A stretch of DNA of 64,000 nt from Hyphodiscus hymeniophilus. Taxonomy: Eukaryota > Ascomycota > Leotiomycetes > Helotiales > Hyphodiscaceae. The DNA lies in the NCBI GenBank assembly GCA_016508695.1, contig VNKQ01000003.1, forward strand, positions 62,001-126,000. The letters run 5' to 3'. Position numbers and translations under genes: made by a program. The notes beneath the pieces were generated by a model. That model worked only from the letters and a program-made list of their open reading frames with translations, ran no database searches and was not told the DNA's origin. Below, piece after piece: positions 11,803-22,989 of the stretch; position 1 is the first letter of the stretch, and the number at the start of each line of letters is the position of its first letter.

Positions 11803-14276
11803 CCTGAACGTGAGAAAAACAAGTGAGGAAAGAGAGTAGACAGAGCGACAAAGTAAATATCAACTTCTAAACGCATCCTGACCTGGCTTATGTTATGGAA
11901 AGGGGATATTGACGAGTCACGCTTCCAATCCTTGCAGCATCTGGTGAGCCCTGTGAGGGTACCCCTGGTGAGAGCTTCTATTGTGCGGTCTAGTGTTTGC
12001 CGATCGTCGACCTCGAGAAGGACTCCCAAGTACCAGCAGCGACCGAATACATTTTCCAACCAATCTCGATCTTCCGGAGGCTCTCAGCTAGAAGCTTCGT
12101 TAGGGGGTCGGCTCATTAGATTGATATGTTTCTTAGTAAGACTGCAAGCAATCCATGACCTGACGTGTTTCTACCCAATCACACGAGTGCGGTCAGCTGC
12201 CGGTCGATATTTTAAGAAATCGGGAGGGGATGCTGCGCCGCTGCGGCGCAACGGCCGTATCTTATCCCCAACTCTACTTTAACCGGCCGCTTTTGGAGGT
12301 TGTCTGTGTGTTGTCTTCTGGGGAAATTGTAGCGGCGATCTGTCAGATCATATGAGCAGTCCTCCAACTCGAAAAAAAGATGGAGAAGATGGTACAGAGT
12401 TCTGTGAGAATGCGAAGAAAGGCGCCAGTTCCGAGTGGAATGGATAAAGCAGAATTGAAGCTAAAGCTACACCCGGACGCCGCTTCATTGTTCATTTGAC
12501 GGGCCATTGTGAATTTCGGATTTAATGCCTGAGAGATTAATACCCCCGAAGATCAAAGGTAGCTTCTACATTTGAGGCGGGTTCCTACGTGAGTAGAACT
12601 GGGGTACGATGCAGTACTTACTTACTTGTGCAATATTCCTTGCAGTCAACAGCGAGTGTGAGGTTGAGGAGCTCCTGATGTCGTGCCTGCAGCTCACCAG
12701 CCAATTGGTTCCCGCTTCGTTGAGTTCGGACGACTCGGAGCAAGACAAGTATGATCATGAGCACCTACCTAAGCACTGTACAGAATTGGGATCGCTCCTT
12801 TGTTGCCTGAGCGTAACTTTTTCTCCTAGTATATGATGAGGGCGTGTGTAACTACGGTTTCGGCCAAGTTTGACGTAAAACTTAAAATGATGTGCTGCAC
12901 GATCGACCTTTGTCTACCTTCGTAAGATTCCTCTACGGCTAAATCTTTACACCTATCGAGCAGGGCGGCATAAAGAAATTGGTGCAATCGCGGAGAGACA
13001 GATGTTATGTTATCTCCACCTTCAATATGCACTAAAAACTAGCTGTAGTCAATTGCCGGAAGATTCAAGTGAGCTGGAAATCATTGAATTTGAACAGATG
13101 AGCGAGGTTCAATTTGGTCTCCATTTCGTTAGATTGTTTCTGCTGTGTGCGTTCTGCCCATTAAACCGAGGAAACCATGTGGTTGCACTGTAGGGATATT
13201 ATGTTGCACAGGATGAGCTGGGGGCTGAAAATAGAACCGTGCGGGTGAACAAAGGTAGTCTTCCAGGAAAAATTTCATGGTGTAAGCTCGGCACAAGTCG
13301 ATTCTCGTAAGTTGCCCAATGAACCTTGCCGCGCTTTGCTCCCTCTATCAAGGTACTGTCGGTACGGTGTAAGGCTGTTAGCAACTTACATACGCAGGGC
13401 AATATGTCGAAGACTTTTGAGCCATTGAAAGCCTGAAAGGAAGGAAAGTGTAGCGAGGCATGTCCACGAAAAGCTCTCCATTTGGCTGCAGACCTTGCTG
13501 GCTTGACAGCGCTGGCAGAAACGACAACGCTATTTGAAAGGCTTCTATTTATTCTTCCCTCTCGGGTATTGAAAGGCTGTTGGAACTTCTGTAACAGACC
13601 TTACTCCGTGGCTTTTTGGTGCCGCGATCCTTGCAAACAGCATTGCACAGGTGATACGGGTATCCCAGTGGTTTGCTGGGCACTTTGCCAGGCGCCATGA
13701 TGAAGAGGAGTTCATCTTTTCTGACAACGGCACCCAGATCCCGGAGCTTCACTTTGATGGCACTGGGGATCTGATGGTCCTGCAGCAGCTTCAACATCCG
13801 AACTCAAAGATGGATATCAATAGGGACAAGGAACAGTTGTGGGGTTGAGAAATTTCGCCCGGAAGCTGGACTACAAGCTTACTAGACATTGTGATAGCTC
13901 TTGATAAATGGCTTCACCACAAGGCTTCCTGGCTTGTGCATGCGGATTGCTGTTATGAAAGGACAACTTTTGATAAAAACGTTGGAGACACAACCGCTCT
14001 AAAGATATTACTGGGGATATCTGTAATATATTACTGACCATGGCACAATCAGAAAGGTTCAAAGAAGAATGTCAGTCACCGCAGTGCCAAAATGGCTGCA
14101 CCATGTGATTACGTAAGGTTTATGTTAGCGCTTGGTGCACGCAATGACAAGCAGCTCAAACAAAGTCACTCACTCAGACCTCGATTCAGGTGTATTGCAC
14201 TTAGGTGTTCATGGCCGAACATGTTCCAGAGACTGGCGTCTAACAAATCGCCCCTACTTTGAACGCCATCGACAAT
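11803..14276. other. long divergent intergenic region
   Basis: About 2.5 kb separates the start of the multicopper oxidase (-) from the start of COG4 (+). A CCAAT-type element (CCCAATC) lies at about 12174, some 370 nt upstream of the oxidase ATG. No intact gene was found. One stretch at 13507-13848 looks coding in one frame but carries a stop and is listed separately. Confidence 0.5.
13507..13848 (+). pseudogene. possible decayed coding fragment
   Basis: In one plus-strand frame the translation reads like real protein: a hydrophobic FYLFFPLGY, then after an in-frame TGA at 13570-13572 a well-formed segment with PWLFGAAILANSIAQ, WFAGHFARRHDEEE and a charged tail ending at 13848. The TGA sits where a tryptophan could have stood. 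No start codon or upstream exon could be joined to it, and an upstream stop lies at 13504-13506. I do not recognise the family. It may be a dead gene remnant, an exon of an undetected gene, or chance. Confidence 0.25.
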
Positions 14277-16943
14277 ATGAACGGGGCACTACCACCAAGA
14301 CCTTCCCAACCTTCGCTGGATGCTGGTAAGCTCCCACCACACGTTACATCCCCCTTCAGCTCCTCGACCAATACCAATGCTGATCCAAGTTATTGACAGT
14401 CGATTATGACCCAATTGAACATCTTAACTTGATCTTCTCCCACCCGTCGACCCTCGGTTCCATATCCCAAACCGCGGCCGCTCTCGAGTCTCATCAAGAT
14501 GATCTCTCGACATCCATATCCACTCTCGTGGTCACTCAGGCATACAGCGATGACTCCAGCCTGCAGCGCATGCAATCCGCGAAGGCCGAGCTTGCTATCC
14601 TCTTCCGCAAGATCGAATCTGTACGTACGCGTGCAATCGAAACGGAGCAGACAATTACGTCAATGACTGCGGACATCAAGCGATTAGATGGCACGAAACG
14701 AAATCTCACATTATCCATGACGGCCTTGAAACGCCTGCAGATGCTTACAACTGCATACGAACAATTACGAGGACTGGCGAAGACCAGGCAATATAGGGAA
14801 TGTGCGAGTCTACTCCAAGCGGTCTTGCAGCTTATGCGGCATTTCAATAGCTACAGAAGCATCGATCAGATCGCAACGCTGAGCCGAAATGTTTCAGAAC
14901 TACAGAGGGAACTGCTGGAGCAAGTTTGTGAGGACTTTGAAATCGCCTTTGCGAAGGGCGAGGTGGGAGTCAAGAAGGCGGTGCTGGGAGAGGCATGCTT
15001 GGTCATGGATGCCCTTGGAGACACTGCCAGGGCACGACTCGTTACTTGGTATGTCAATACGCAGCTAAGAGAATATCGACAGGTCTTCAGGGGCAATGAT
15101 GAAGCTGGGAGTTTGGACAATATTGGAAGACGATACAGCTGGTTTCGACGGATGCTGAAGACTTACGAGGACGAGCATGCTGGGATCTTCCCATTCAATT
15201 GGAGAGTCAACGAAGTGCTGGCCAATGCATTTTGCGAAGGAACCAGAGACGACTTCAAGGGGATTCTTGAGAGAAGTATGAGGAGACCAGATGGTGGCAA
15301 AGTTGATGTCAACCTATTGTTAAGCTGTCTACAAGAAACGATGGATTTCGAGCAAAGTCTCGAGAAGCGATTCGCCAGTGAACCTCGCGAAAGCATCGAT
15401 ACCCTGAGTTCTGCCGAAGAGAAGCCTCATACATTTCACGGGTCCATTTCGGAGGCTTTTGAGCCATATTTGAGTCTTTGGGTGGATTTGCAAGACAAGC
15501 AGTTGGCGGGTATGATACCGAAATACCGCAACCAACCAGTCCTTCCACCGGATGAGGAGTTCTCCCCCCAAGCCGTCATCCCATCCTCGATCGAATTGTT
15601 TCATTTCTATAAAACCACTTTAGCACAATGTGCTAAGCTGTCAACTGGCGAACGTCTCCTCGATTTCACCAAGATCCTTGCAAAATACTTGGATGAATAT
15701 GCTCAACAAGTTCTTTTACATTTACTGGAATCTCCAATCGGTCCCTCTCTCCATAACGTAATTCTTGTGCTGAATACTGCGGACTATTGGCACACCAACA
15801 CCCAGCAGCTGGAAGAGAATATCAAGAAACGGATAGACAGCGAGTTTGCCTCCAAAGTTGATCTCTCTTCGCAGTCTGATACTTTCATGGGAGTGGCAAG
15901 TGCAGCGGTTCTGGCTTTGGTACACCGGGTCGAAGTGGACTGTGAATCATCATGGCGTGAGATGCGGAATACGAATTGGAGCAAAATGGAAAGTGTGGGA
16001 GATCAGAGCTCTTACGTTGCTGAGCTGCTGCGACATGTCAACAGTCAGGGAGAGGAGATATTACTGCTAGTGAGTAAGCAGCAGTACGCCCGCGCCTTTT
16101 GTGACAACGTCGTTGAGCATCTGGCCAATACCTATATCGCAAACATTGTGCAATGTAGACCCGTCTCCGAGGTTGGCGCTGAACAGGTGAGTTTTCGTAC
16201 AAATCCGCCCATACTTGACTAAGTTCCCGCAGATGCTGCTCGACAAATATGTCCTCACAAAGGGCCTCACAAGCCTCCTTTCCCATTCTCCAGTAGCGTC
16301 AACCTCGACCAGCGCACAAGCCGGTTTTGTGAAGCGTGTCAATAGCAGCATGGCACGCCTCGATCCTCTCCTCAAGACATTGCAAGTCCGGTCTTCACCT
16401 CCCGAAGGTCTCGTGCAAGCATATCTCATCCACATTGGTGATCGCTCGGATACGAACTTCCGAAAAATTCTTGATCTGAAAGGAGTGAGAAAGATGGATC
16501 AACCCGCCTTGGTTGAAATGTTTGATGTCCATCGTGACGGTAAAAGCAACGAGCAATTAGTGGCTATGAGTCCGTTGCTGACTCCGTTGATGAACGCAAC
16601 TGGCTTGGGTAGTGTTGGTCTCGGAATTAATCCTGGATCTGCACTTGGAGGTGCGAGTGGTATCCCAATGCCGGCGAGATTTGACCCCACTACCTTTGGC
16701 GAAAAGCTATTCAGTGCAGCTAGGGATGGAGTTGAGAGGATGGGAACTGGTTCGGCTGGAGTGGCAGGTACCGGGGAAAGGACTGGCAGTCCATTAAGTG
16801 AGGATGCCAAGGCCGCTGTCGAAGGTAATCTGAAGAGTATCGGAAAGTTCTTTAGGAGAGATATGAGTGGGTTTAGTGGTATGAACATAGGTGGAAGGTT
16901 TGGGGGCAAGAGGGAGGGGAGTATTGACGATACTGTCAGATGA
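14277..16943 (+). CDS. COG4: conserved oligomeric Golgi complex subunit 4
   Basis: Three exons, 14277-14325, 14400-16186 and 16233-16943, encode 848 aa. The 49-nt first exon ends in GCT-G with donor gtaagc, and joining gives DAVDYDPIEHLN. The N-terminal third has coiled-coil heptads (IRTRAIETEQTITSMTADIK-like region). It is followed by the family stretch with LLQAVLQLMRHFNSY and IATLSRNVSELQREL characteristic of Cog4. The helical C-terminal domain includes GVRKMDQPALVEMF. Cog4 belongs to lobe A of the COG tether, which acts with SNAREs and Sly1 in retrograde intra-Golgi transport. The last ~130 residues are Gly/Ser-rich and extended relative to yeast, as is common in filamentous fungi. Confidence 0.9.
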
Positions 16944-17078
16944 TCGATATGATGATATAGATATCAAGACTCAAAGAACTCATTCATATTGGCCGTGGTA
17001 GCTTTCCAGCGATCATCGTGGTCGTCAAAAGCATACTACCTTGCAAATGGATCCAGACGGATTAGGGAAGTCATATTT

Positions 17079-17190
17079 GTACCCCATCTTGGTCAGCGTT
17101 GTTGTCAGCATACCCCAAACAATCCTTCACTTCTGTACCCCATCTTGGTCAGCGTTGTTGTCAGCATACCCCGAACAATCCTTCACTTCT
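17079..17190. repeat. 56-bp direct tandem duplication
   Basis: Two head-to-tail copies of a 56-bp unit, 17079-17134 and 17135-17190, starting TGTACCCCATCTTGG and differing at one base (CCCCAAAC versus CCCCGAAC). A few bases of a third copy follow (TGTAC). It lies in the 5' region of the cupin gene. Confidence 0.95.
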
Positions 17191-17242
17191 GTACACAACC
17201 ATATCACACAACTTACCTACCTCTCAGGACTCAGGACTATCA

Positions 17243-17638
17243 ATGAACATTGCATCTCCCAATCCAGCAAAATCAATGGAACAAAAAGAGTTCTCCCACC
17301 CACCCACTCTCCCCTCCATCACATCACCCCGCCCTTCAGCACCATGGTATCTCGTCAGCCCGGGCATCTGGGAGCTTCCCCTGAATAGCTCTACGTCGGG
17401 AGAAAAGTCCGTACTACAATGGTACGAGCCCAACGCCACTTCGGCGACAGAAGAGGTGATCACGCATACGTATATTGAGGAAGTCTGCTTTCTCGACGGG
17501 TCAATGATGGATGTCACGCTCGGCGAAGAGTGGGGGAGGGGTGCGTATGCGTATCGGCTTCCGGGTATGAGACACGGTCCGTACAAAGCTGGCGAGAAGG
17601 GTGTCTTGCAGTTCGTCAAGTGTTTGCCGGTGGACTGA
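17243..17638 (+). CDS. small cupin-domain protein (ChrR-like cupin)
   Basis: Single exon, 131 aa from the ATG at 17243; a second in-frame ATG at 17276 is equally possible. Upstream in-frame ATGs lie in the tandem repeat and were not chosen. Residues ~38-130 form one cupin barrel: WYLVSPGIWELPL, then HTYIEEVCFLDGSMMDV, then a Gly-rich turn and YRLPGMRHGPYKAGEKG. This resembles ChrR-type cupins, which usually read HxHxxEEV. Here the first metal-ligand histidine is not obvious (THTYIEEV keeps one His and the Glu pair), while the distal His in MRHGPY is kept. A role in sensing or metal-dependent chemistry is possible, but no substrate is suggested. Confidence 0.7.
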   Translation: MNIASPNPAKSMEQKEFSHPPTLPSITSPRPSAPWYLVSPGIWELPLNSSTSGEKSVLQWYEPNATSATEEVITHTYIEEVCFLDGSMMDVTLGEEWGRGAYAYRLPGMRHGPYKAGEKGVLQFVKCLPVD

Positions 17639-18480
17639 AGGGCTTGAGTTCGGAAATGGGCTGTGGTACAGATTCGAGGCAAGGGCCAAGGTCGAACATT
17701 GTGCTTTTACGTTTCGCACGTTTCGCGCGGAGAAGTGTCTCGGTCTGGAGTTGGGAAAGTAGCAAGGTTTTGAGGTGGTTGGCACTGAGATCAGGATGAC
17801 AACATGTTCTAATCGATGTATTGCCCAGCTTGTCAATTGTCTGCTGATACTGATGATTGACCACATCGCAAAGTCCCAATTCGTCGAAGCATAAGCGAGC
17901 GCTTATGCAGTTGTCGTTCTCGAGGCCATAAATTTTCACAACCAAACAGAAGACCTTCGTCCGGCATTCCGCATAATCTGGCGGGAGGAACTGCTGGAAG
18001 GAGGCTTTTAGGATATAGTCGGCAATTTGAGAGCGACAAAAGCTTCTCTACTATGAAGGAACCCAAAAAGCCTGCCCGCAGGAGAGCAAGTATTGGGATG
18101 AATACCGCATTTCCAGAAGTCCTTTGCATACCTGACCCCTGACCTAGTGCATGGCATTGAAGGCTTTGCATAATAGGCAAGACTTCTCCTATCATGTGTC
18201 TGCGTTAAGAAAGTGCTGCCTGCTGGTCTAGTGACGGGAGGCTAGGAAGCTCCTTCGTCTGGTCAAGGGAACTCACGATACGGAAATAGAATAGAGAGAA
18301 TTCCTAGGCACGCTGTCTAGCTTTGTGTAATTTTTCATCAACTGACGAGAATTAATGTCCTTCAGTGGCTTGTATTGAAATATAATCTAAATTTTGTGAT
18401 ACCTAACTTAAATGACTCTCCTCGTTATTGCCTCGCTGTACCGAAATTCCAGAAACGATACGATGCAACAACCATGCCAT
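17639..18480. other. intergenic region
   Basis: Between the cupin gene (+) and the acid phosphatase gene (-), which are convergent. Several minus-strand frames up to about 120 codons exist, but none resembles a known protein. No RNA gene was seen. Confidence 0.45.
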
Positions 18481-19934
18481 CTAAGCATTACATAGAGACA
18501 CAATATCAGTCGGCACATAAGGCTTCAATATCGCTATCAAGCTCTCCAATGGTAACCAGTCCAACGTGCCGTGGATCGTCTCGACCGGCTGTCCACAGTA
18601 CAGAACTCTCGCGAACAGAGCACTTTCCCTACCCTCCGTCCTCCAAATCTCAAAAGCAATATTACTTGCCATAGCCGGCCATCTCAACTGAGTGATACCC
18701 AGGGCGCCCAGAACCGGCCCGATATCCCCGTCGTGGACAAAGATGTGTGAGTAGACCAGCGAGGTCTTCCCGTCGATGATGGCCTGGAAGTGAGATAGGA
18801 TCTCTCCGATGAACACGCCCTGGACTAGTTGGATGTACTCTTGTACCTTGGGGTTCGTCCGCCAGTAGTAGTTCCACTCCCAGTCGCCTGCTCGGAAGAC
18901 TTCGTTTGCTTGCTCCATGCTGACGCATTTCGAGGTGTCGGAGAAATCGCAGGGCAGCTTGTAGCCGTTGCAGAGGCGTCCTTGGAAGTTGTCGGAGAAA
19001 TGATCGAATGTGTCTTGCCAGTCTGAAGATGTGGCTCCGAACATGCTCCCTAACTCGCTTCGCAAGTTGGCTGTGACGTTGAGATGTTCGTTCCACTCAG
19101 CAGTCGATTCGATAGCCGAAAGCACAGTTCCGCGGTTCGAGCACGAAAAGCCTTCGTTCACCGTGTCGACTGCTGAAGTTTGCTGATGGAGGGGCAAGGC
19201 TCCCGGCCACGCTGGCCAGACTCCCCGGAGCACACCACCAGCGGACTGCTGAGTCAGAGGGGACTCAGTGGAGCGGAACCAGACCTTCTCTTTTTCCGGG
19301 ATGATGGGAATGAGACCAAGTTTGGCGCCGTAAACGGCCCAGATGTCTTTGCCATGCTGGTAGCCATCGAGAAGACCACCGATAGTCAGTTGGGGGAACT
19401 GGCAGGAGCCGTTCACATACCCCAGCACGAAGGGATTGGTGATATCCGTGTAGGTTTGCGCATAAACCGGAAGAGGACCTTCTCCTGAGGCAGGGCCTGC
19501 GTAAAGATAGGGAAGGATGTCATCGCAGTCGTATGGTTGATTCTAGGTGCCATTAGTAATGTCATGTGACTAAGTTGGTGAAGAATACTTACTTCTCCTC
19601 CTGGGAGGATATTATACGGAGTACGTCTCTGATGCCTCTGAAGATACTCCAAATAGACAATATTGGCCTTCACGGATCCATTCCTGACAGCTTCAGGAAG
19701 GGGGTATTCCCGAACTCGCGGATGGGGCATCTGACAGTAATCATATGATCCATATGGCAAAGTTGTGTTTGGCTCACGGGTCGGAGACTGATAGGTACCG
19801 CCATAGGTTCCCAGAGACAAGTCCGTAATATAAGATGTGTCGTTGAGGTTTGGAGGATAGAACGACTGGAGGGGAGTCAAGGCCGAGACGATTGAGGGGG
19901 CGACGCCCAATAGGCCAAATATCAGAGAAACCAT
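18481..19934 (-). CDS. secreted histidine acid phosphatase (branch 2)
   Basis: Exons 19934-19593 and 19542-18481 (50-nt intron, GTAAGT..CCTAG) encode 467 aa. The start at 19934 gives a signal peptide (MVSLIFGLLG, cleavage near residue 19). The catalytic motif is at 100-106, RHQRRTP; the phosphorylated His is His101. The proton-donor motif VHDGDIGP contains His384-Asp385. Several NxT/S sites and paired cysteines fit a secreted glycoprotein. The family normally has RHGxRxP; here the glycine is replaced by glutamine (see findings). The protein would release phosphate from extracellular organic phosphates. It is divergent with the secreted PI-PLC gene at 20739, with about 800 bp between the starts. 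Confidence 0.85.
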
Positions 19935-20238
19935 TTTGCTTAGAACGGGCTTGACGGCTTGCACAACAACTTCCTCGACGTATAGGAGACTCTTATACTT
20001 CCAGTCCGGAGAGATATCTTGATTTGAGCATGTCGTCCCGACTGTTCGCAAGCAGGACGAAAGACCCATCACGGAATGAAAACATCTAGCCTACGCCATG
20101 CTATGCTCTCGTGCAGGATACTCGTACTATCCAACCCAGCATAGCGGTTCGAGCACAAGGAGAAAGCTTGAGCGGGCGATCGCAAACCTGGCAATGTCCC
20201 TGCTTACTGCTCAGGAACCCAGGCACAGACTGTAGTTG

Positions 20239-20256
20239 AGTACGAGTACTCGTACT
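20239..20256. promoter_or_regulatory. 18-bp perfect palindrome in divergent promoter
   Basis: AGTACGAGTACTCGTACT is its own reverse complement. It lies between the divergent acid phosphatase and PI-PLC genes, about 305 bp and 483 bp from their start codons. A near-identical palindrome occurs at 23921-23938. A dimeric transcription factor site is one possible explanation. Confidence 0.5.
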
Positions 20257-20738
20257 GTACAAGAGTGGGCGCTCCAATGGTTGCCGCAGGAGGTGTACAC
20301 GTTCAGGCGGGCTCTGCTGTAAGATGCTCAGAAACCCGGTCAAGATCAGCAAGTTTACAGTACTGTATTTGCGTTTAGCGAGCCAGCAACATTGCCAGAT
20401 TCCCTGCCGTCCCAACTCCCCCCCTATCCTCCCACGCTTACACTCCCCTCCTGCTCTCCACCTATCACCAAGCTCTTTGGCACGTGGGTGAGATCTTTTG
20501 CGTGCTCGACAACACGGCCCAAGTGGCTGATTCACTGCAATTGCGTTTTTGCTCCGAATTGCTTGATTTTAGCTCCAAGCTCATATACAGGGAAGCGGAA
20601 GTTGAGAGACTGGGGAATGTCATACATACGGAGTATATATATCGACTCAGCTTATGTTATGTTCTAAGAGGCATTTCCAAGCTGCCATCTTGAGCCTTTT
20701 GTTTTCCCGTTCGGTGGCTACTCATCAAGCGTTTCACG

Positions 20739-22091
20739 ATGTTGGCCAAGGCATTGACCGTTCTCTCCCTAAGCTTCGGTGTTCTTGCTGCTCCAACCGT
20801 CCTTCAGTCCCGCTCTCCTTCCTCGATCTCAGACCTTGCCCTTCAAAAGGTCCTTAGCGATGCTTCTCCAGTCTTTGGATACTACACGACCAAGAATACA
20901 AAGTACTCAACATGGATGTCAAAATATTCTGACAGCACTCAACTCATTCATCGTATGGGTCCCATATTTCCAACTTCTTTTCAAAGCATGAAGGGTCTGG
21001 ATTAGTTTCGAGGCCCGATGCTCTCAGAACAACTGGGTGGTTGGGATCTTACAAGGAGCTGCTGATTATTCCAATTATATCATTCACATAATACACAAAA
21101 GACCGCCTACTGATTTCATACAGTGAACATCCCTGGAGCCCACGATCCTCAAACATGGAACTACTCTCAAGCAACTCAGGAGGCACTCAAACACGTGACA
21201 GACCTCGACGGTAACCCACCTCTACCAGCCGAGGTCTACCGGTGTCAAGAGAAGTCATTCATAGACATGCTCAGTGCAGGAATCCGAGTCTTCGACATCC
21301 GCTACGCCTTCGATGTCACGAACTCCACTCTTGTCTACTGGCACTCCCAAGGTCTCCTCTCAGAGACCGCAACCGTAGAAGACACTCTCTTTGGCTTCTA
21401 CACCTGGCTAGACGCCCACCCAACAGAGACGCTGATGCTCTCCTTCCAATACGAAGGCTCCACCACTCTCTACGGAACAAACGATGCCAATGTCCAGCTC
21501 CAACTCTTTAACCTCCTCACCTCAGCCGCAGCCAAGAAGTATTTCCTGCAGACAAGCAATGCATTCGGTACTCTTGGTGAGGCACGCGGGAAGATCACGC
21601 TCCTGAAACGCTTCGACATGGACCAGCTCCCAGCCTCCTACTCCAACCTACCCGGGGTACATTTCTCCCCTTCTCTATGGACAGATGACGACCCCGACAT
21701 CACCCTCGTGTACGACACCGTCAGGAACGCAACAGCTTACATCGAGGATTACTACGAGACAGACGTTGGGAACGGAGCGTCAGCGGCATACAACATCGCG
21801 CTGAAATACAACGCCACGACATCCCATCTGCTCAAGGCTGCGAATCCCACGTACAGGGACAGCCTCTTCTGGAGTTTCGCGAGCAGCGAGAACGATGTCA
21901 ATACCCCCATCGACACGCCGAAGATCATGGCGGTGGGCAATGGGACGTATACACCGCTGGGAGGCGTGAACCAGCAGCTTGTGCCTTTCTTCCGGAGGAT
22001 GAAGGGAAAGAGATTAGGCATCGTCATGTTTGATTTCTTTGATACGCCGGGGGAGTTGGTGGAGAGTTTTCTGGACGTATCTCCCGCTTAG
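20739..22091 (+). CDS. secreted PI-PLC X-domain phosphodiesterase-like protein
   Basis: Exons 20739-20952 and 21124-22091 encode 393 aa. The 171-nt intron (donor gtatgg, acceptor catacag) is long for this region but restores the core motif LNIPGAHD. Residues 1-18 are a signal peptide. The X-like TIM-barrel core shows the first catalytic His in IPGAHD, the DIRYAF substrate/Ca-site segment, and the second His in VYWHSQG. Families of this type cleave phosphatidylinositol or GPI head groups without metal, acting as secreted bacterial-type PI-PLCs. Multiple N-glycosylation sites support secretion. A TATA-like ACGGAGTATATATA lies at ~20629. Activity cannot be decided from sequence, since many fungal members are uncharacterised. 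Confidence 0.82.
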
Positions 22092-22989
22092 ACCATGACT
22101 TTGCAAAACTTCGTGGAAGATTCGCACCTATCAGGCAACCGTCCGAAGACGAATGCAGATTGTTTACGTTTGCAATGACTCACAGCGTCAGACATTATAA
22201 AATCTAATAGCGTCCTTCCCATCGTAACAGCCCACTGCTGAATCCTGTAGCCTACTAGCAGCTCGTAAGACAATATAGAACGCTATACAAAAAAGAGAGC
22301 TTGAACCGAATGGCCAGGACCGGCTGGGAACAGGACTTTAGCTTTAGGACGTGATCGTGCGAAGGCTCATTCCGGTTCTCCTGCCAAGATTCTTACAATA
22401 TTGGCAGGAAGAGTGATCAGAATACGCAGTCAAGCTGATCTTTATGGGTCCCCAGTAGGGAAGTTGGCTTTCTACCAAGTACGGGTGGTGTACAGGTGGT
22501 GTTATTTAAGCTGAGGACGCCGAAGGACATTGCTTCCCTTCCGCAATAGAGACAACGATAAATGTGCACCTGTCAAAGTCCACTATGTCTACGCTCGCGA
22601 GTTGATATATCGATAGGCAGTTCCTGAGTCTAGCACGATGGTGCAGGGCGGCGTAATATTCCAAATATGTGAACAATTGCAGAAAATCCTTTTGATGATG
22701 TGCTTGGAGCTTTTGAACAGACCACAATCGGCATGTTATTGATATCCCATTCCAATCCTCAGGGTGGAACGAAACGCCGCAAGAGGCACAACGTGAATGT
22801 CACTGAAAGCTTCGAGAACGAATGATGTGTCATTTGTGACCACCCACAAACGAAAAAGGCTTTGCCCATATTCGTACATGTCTTTCCGCGTTTCTCACCA
22901 AATAATAAGCCGCACCCAAAAGTCCCCGCGAACTTTCCACGTAGGATAGAACGCCAAACCCATCAATACACCAGCCAAGAGAGCATATA
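22092..22989. other. convergent 3' intergenic region
   Basis: Between the 3' ends of the PI-PLC gene (+) and the adenylate kinase gene (-). No protein-like frame, RNA gene or repeat was recognised. Confidence 0.5.
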
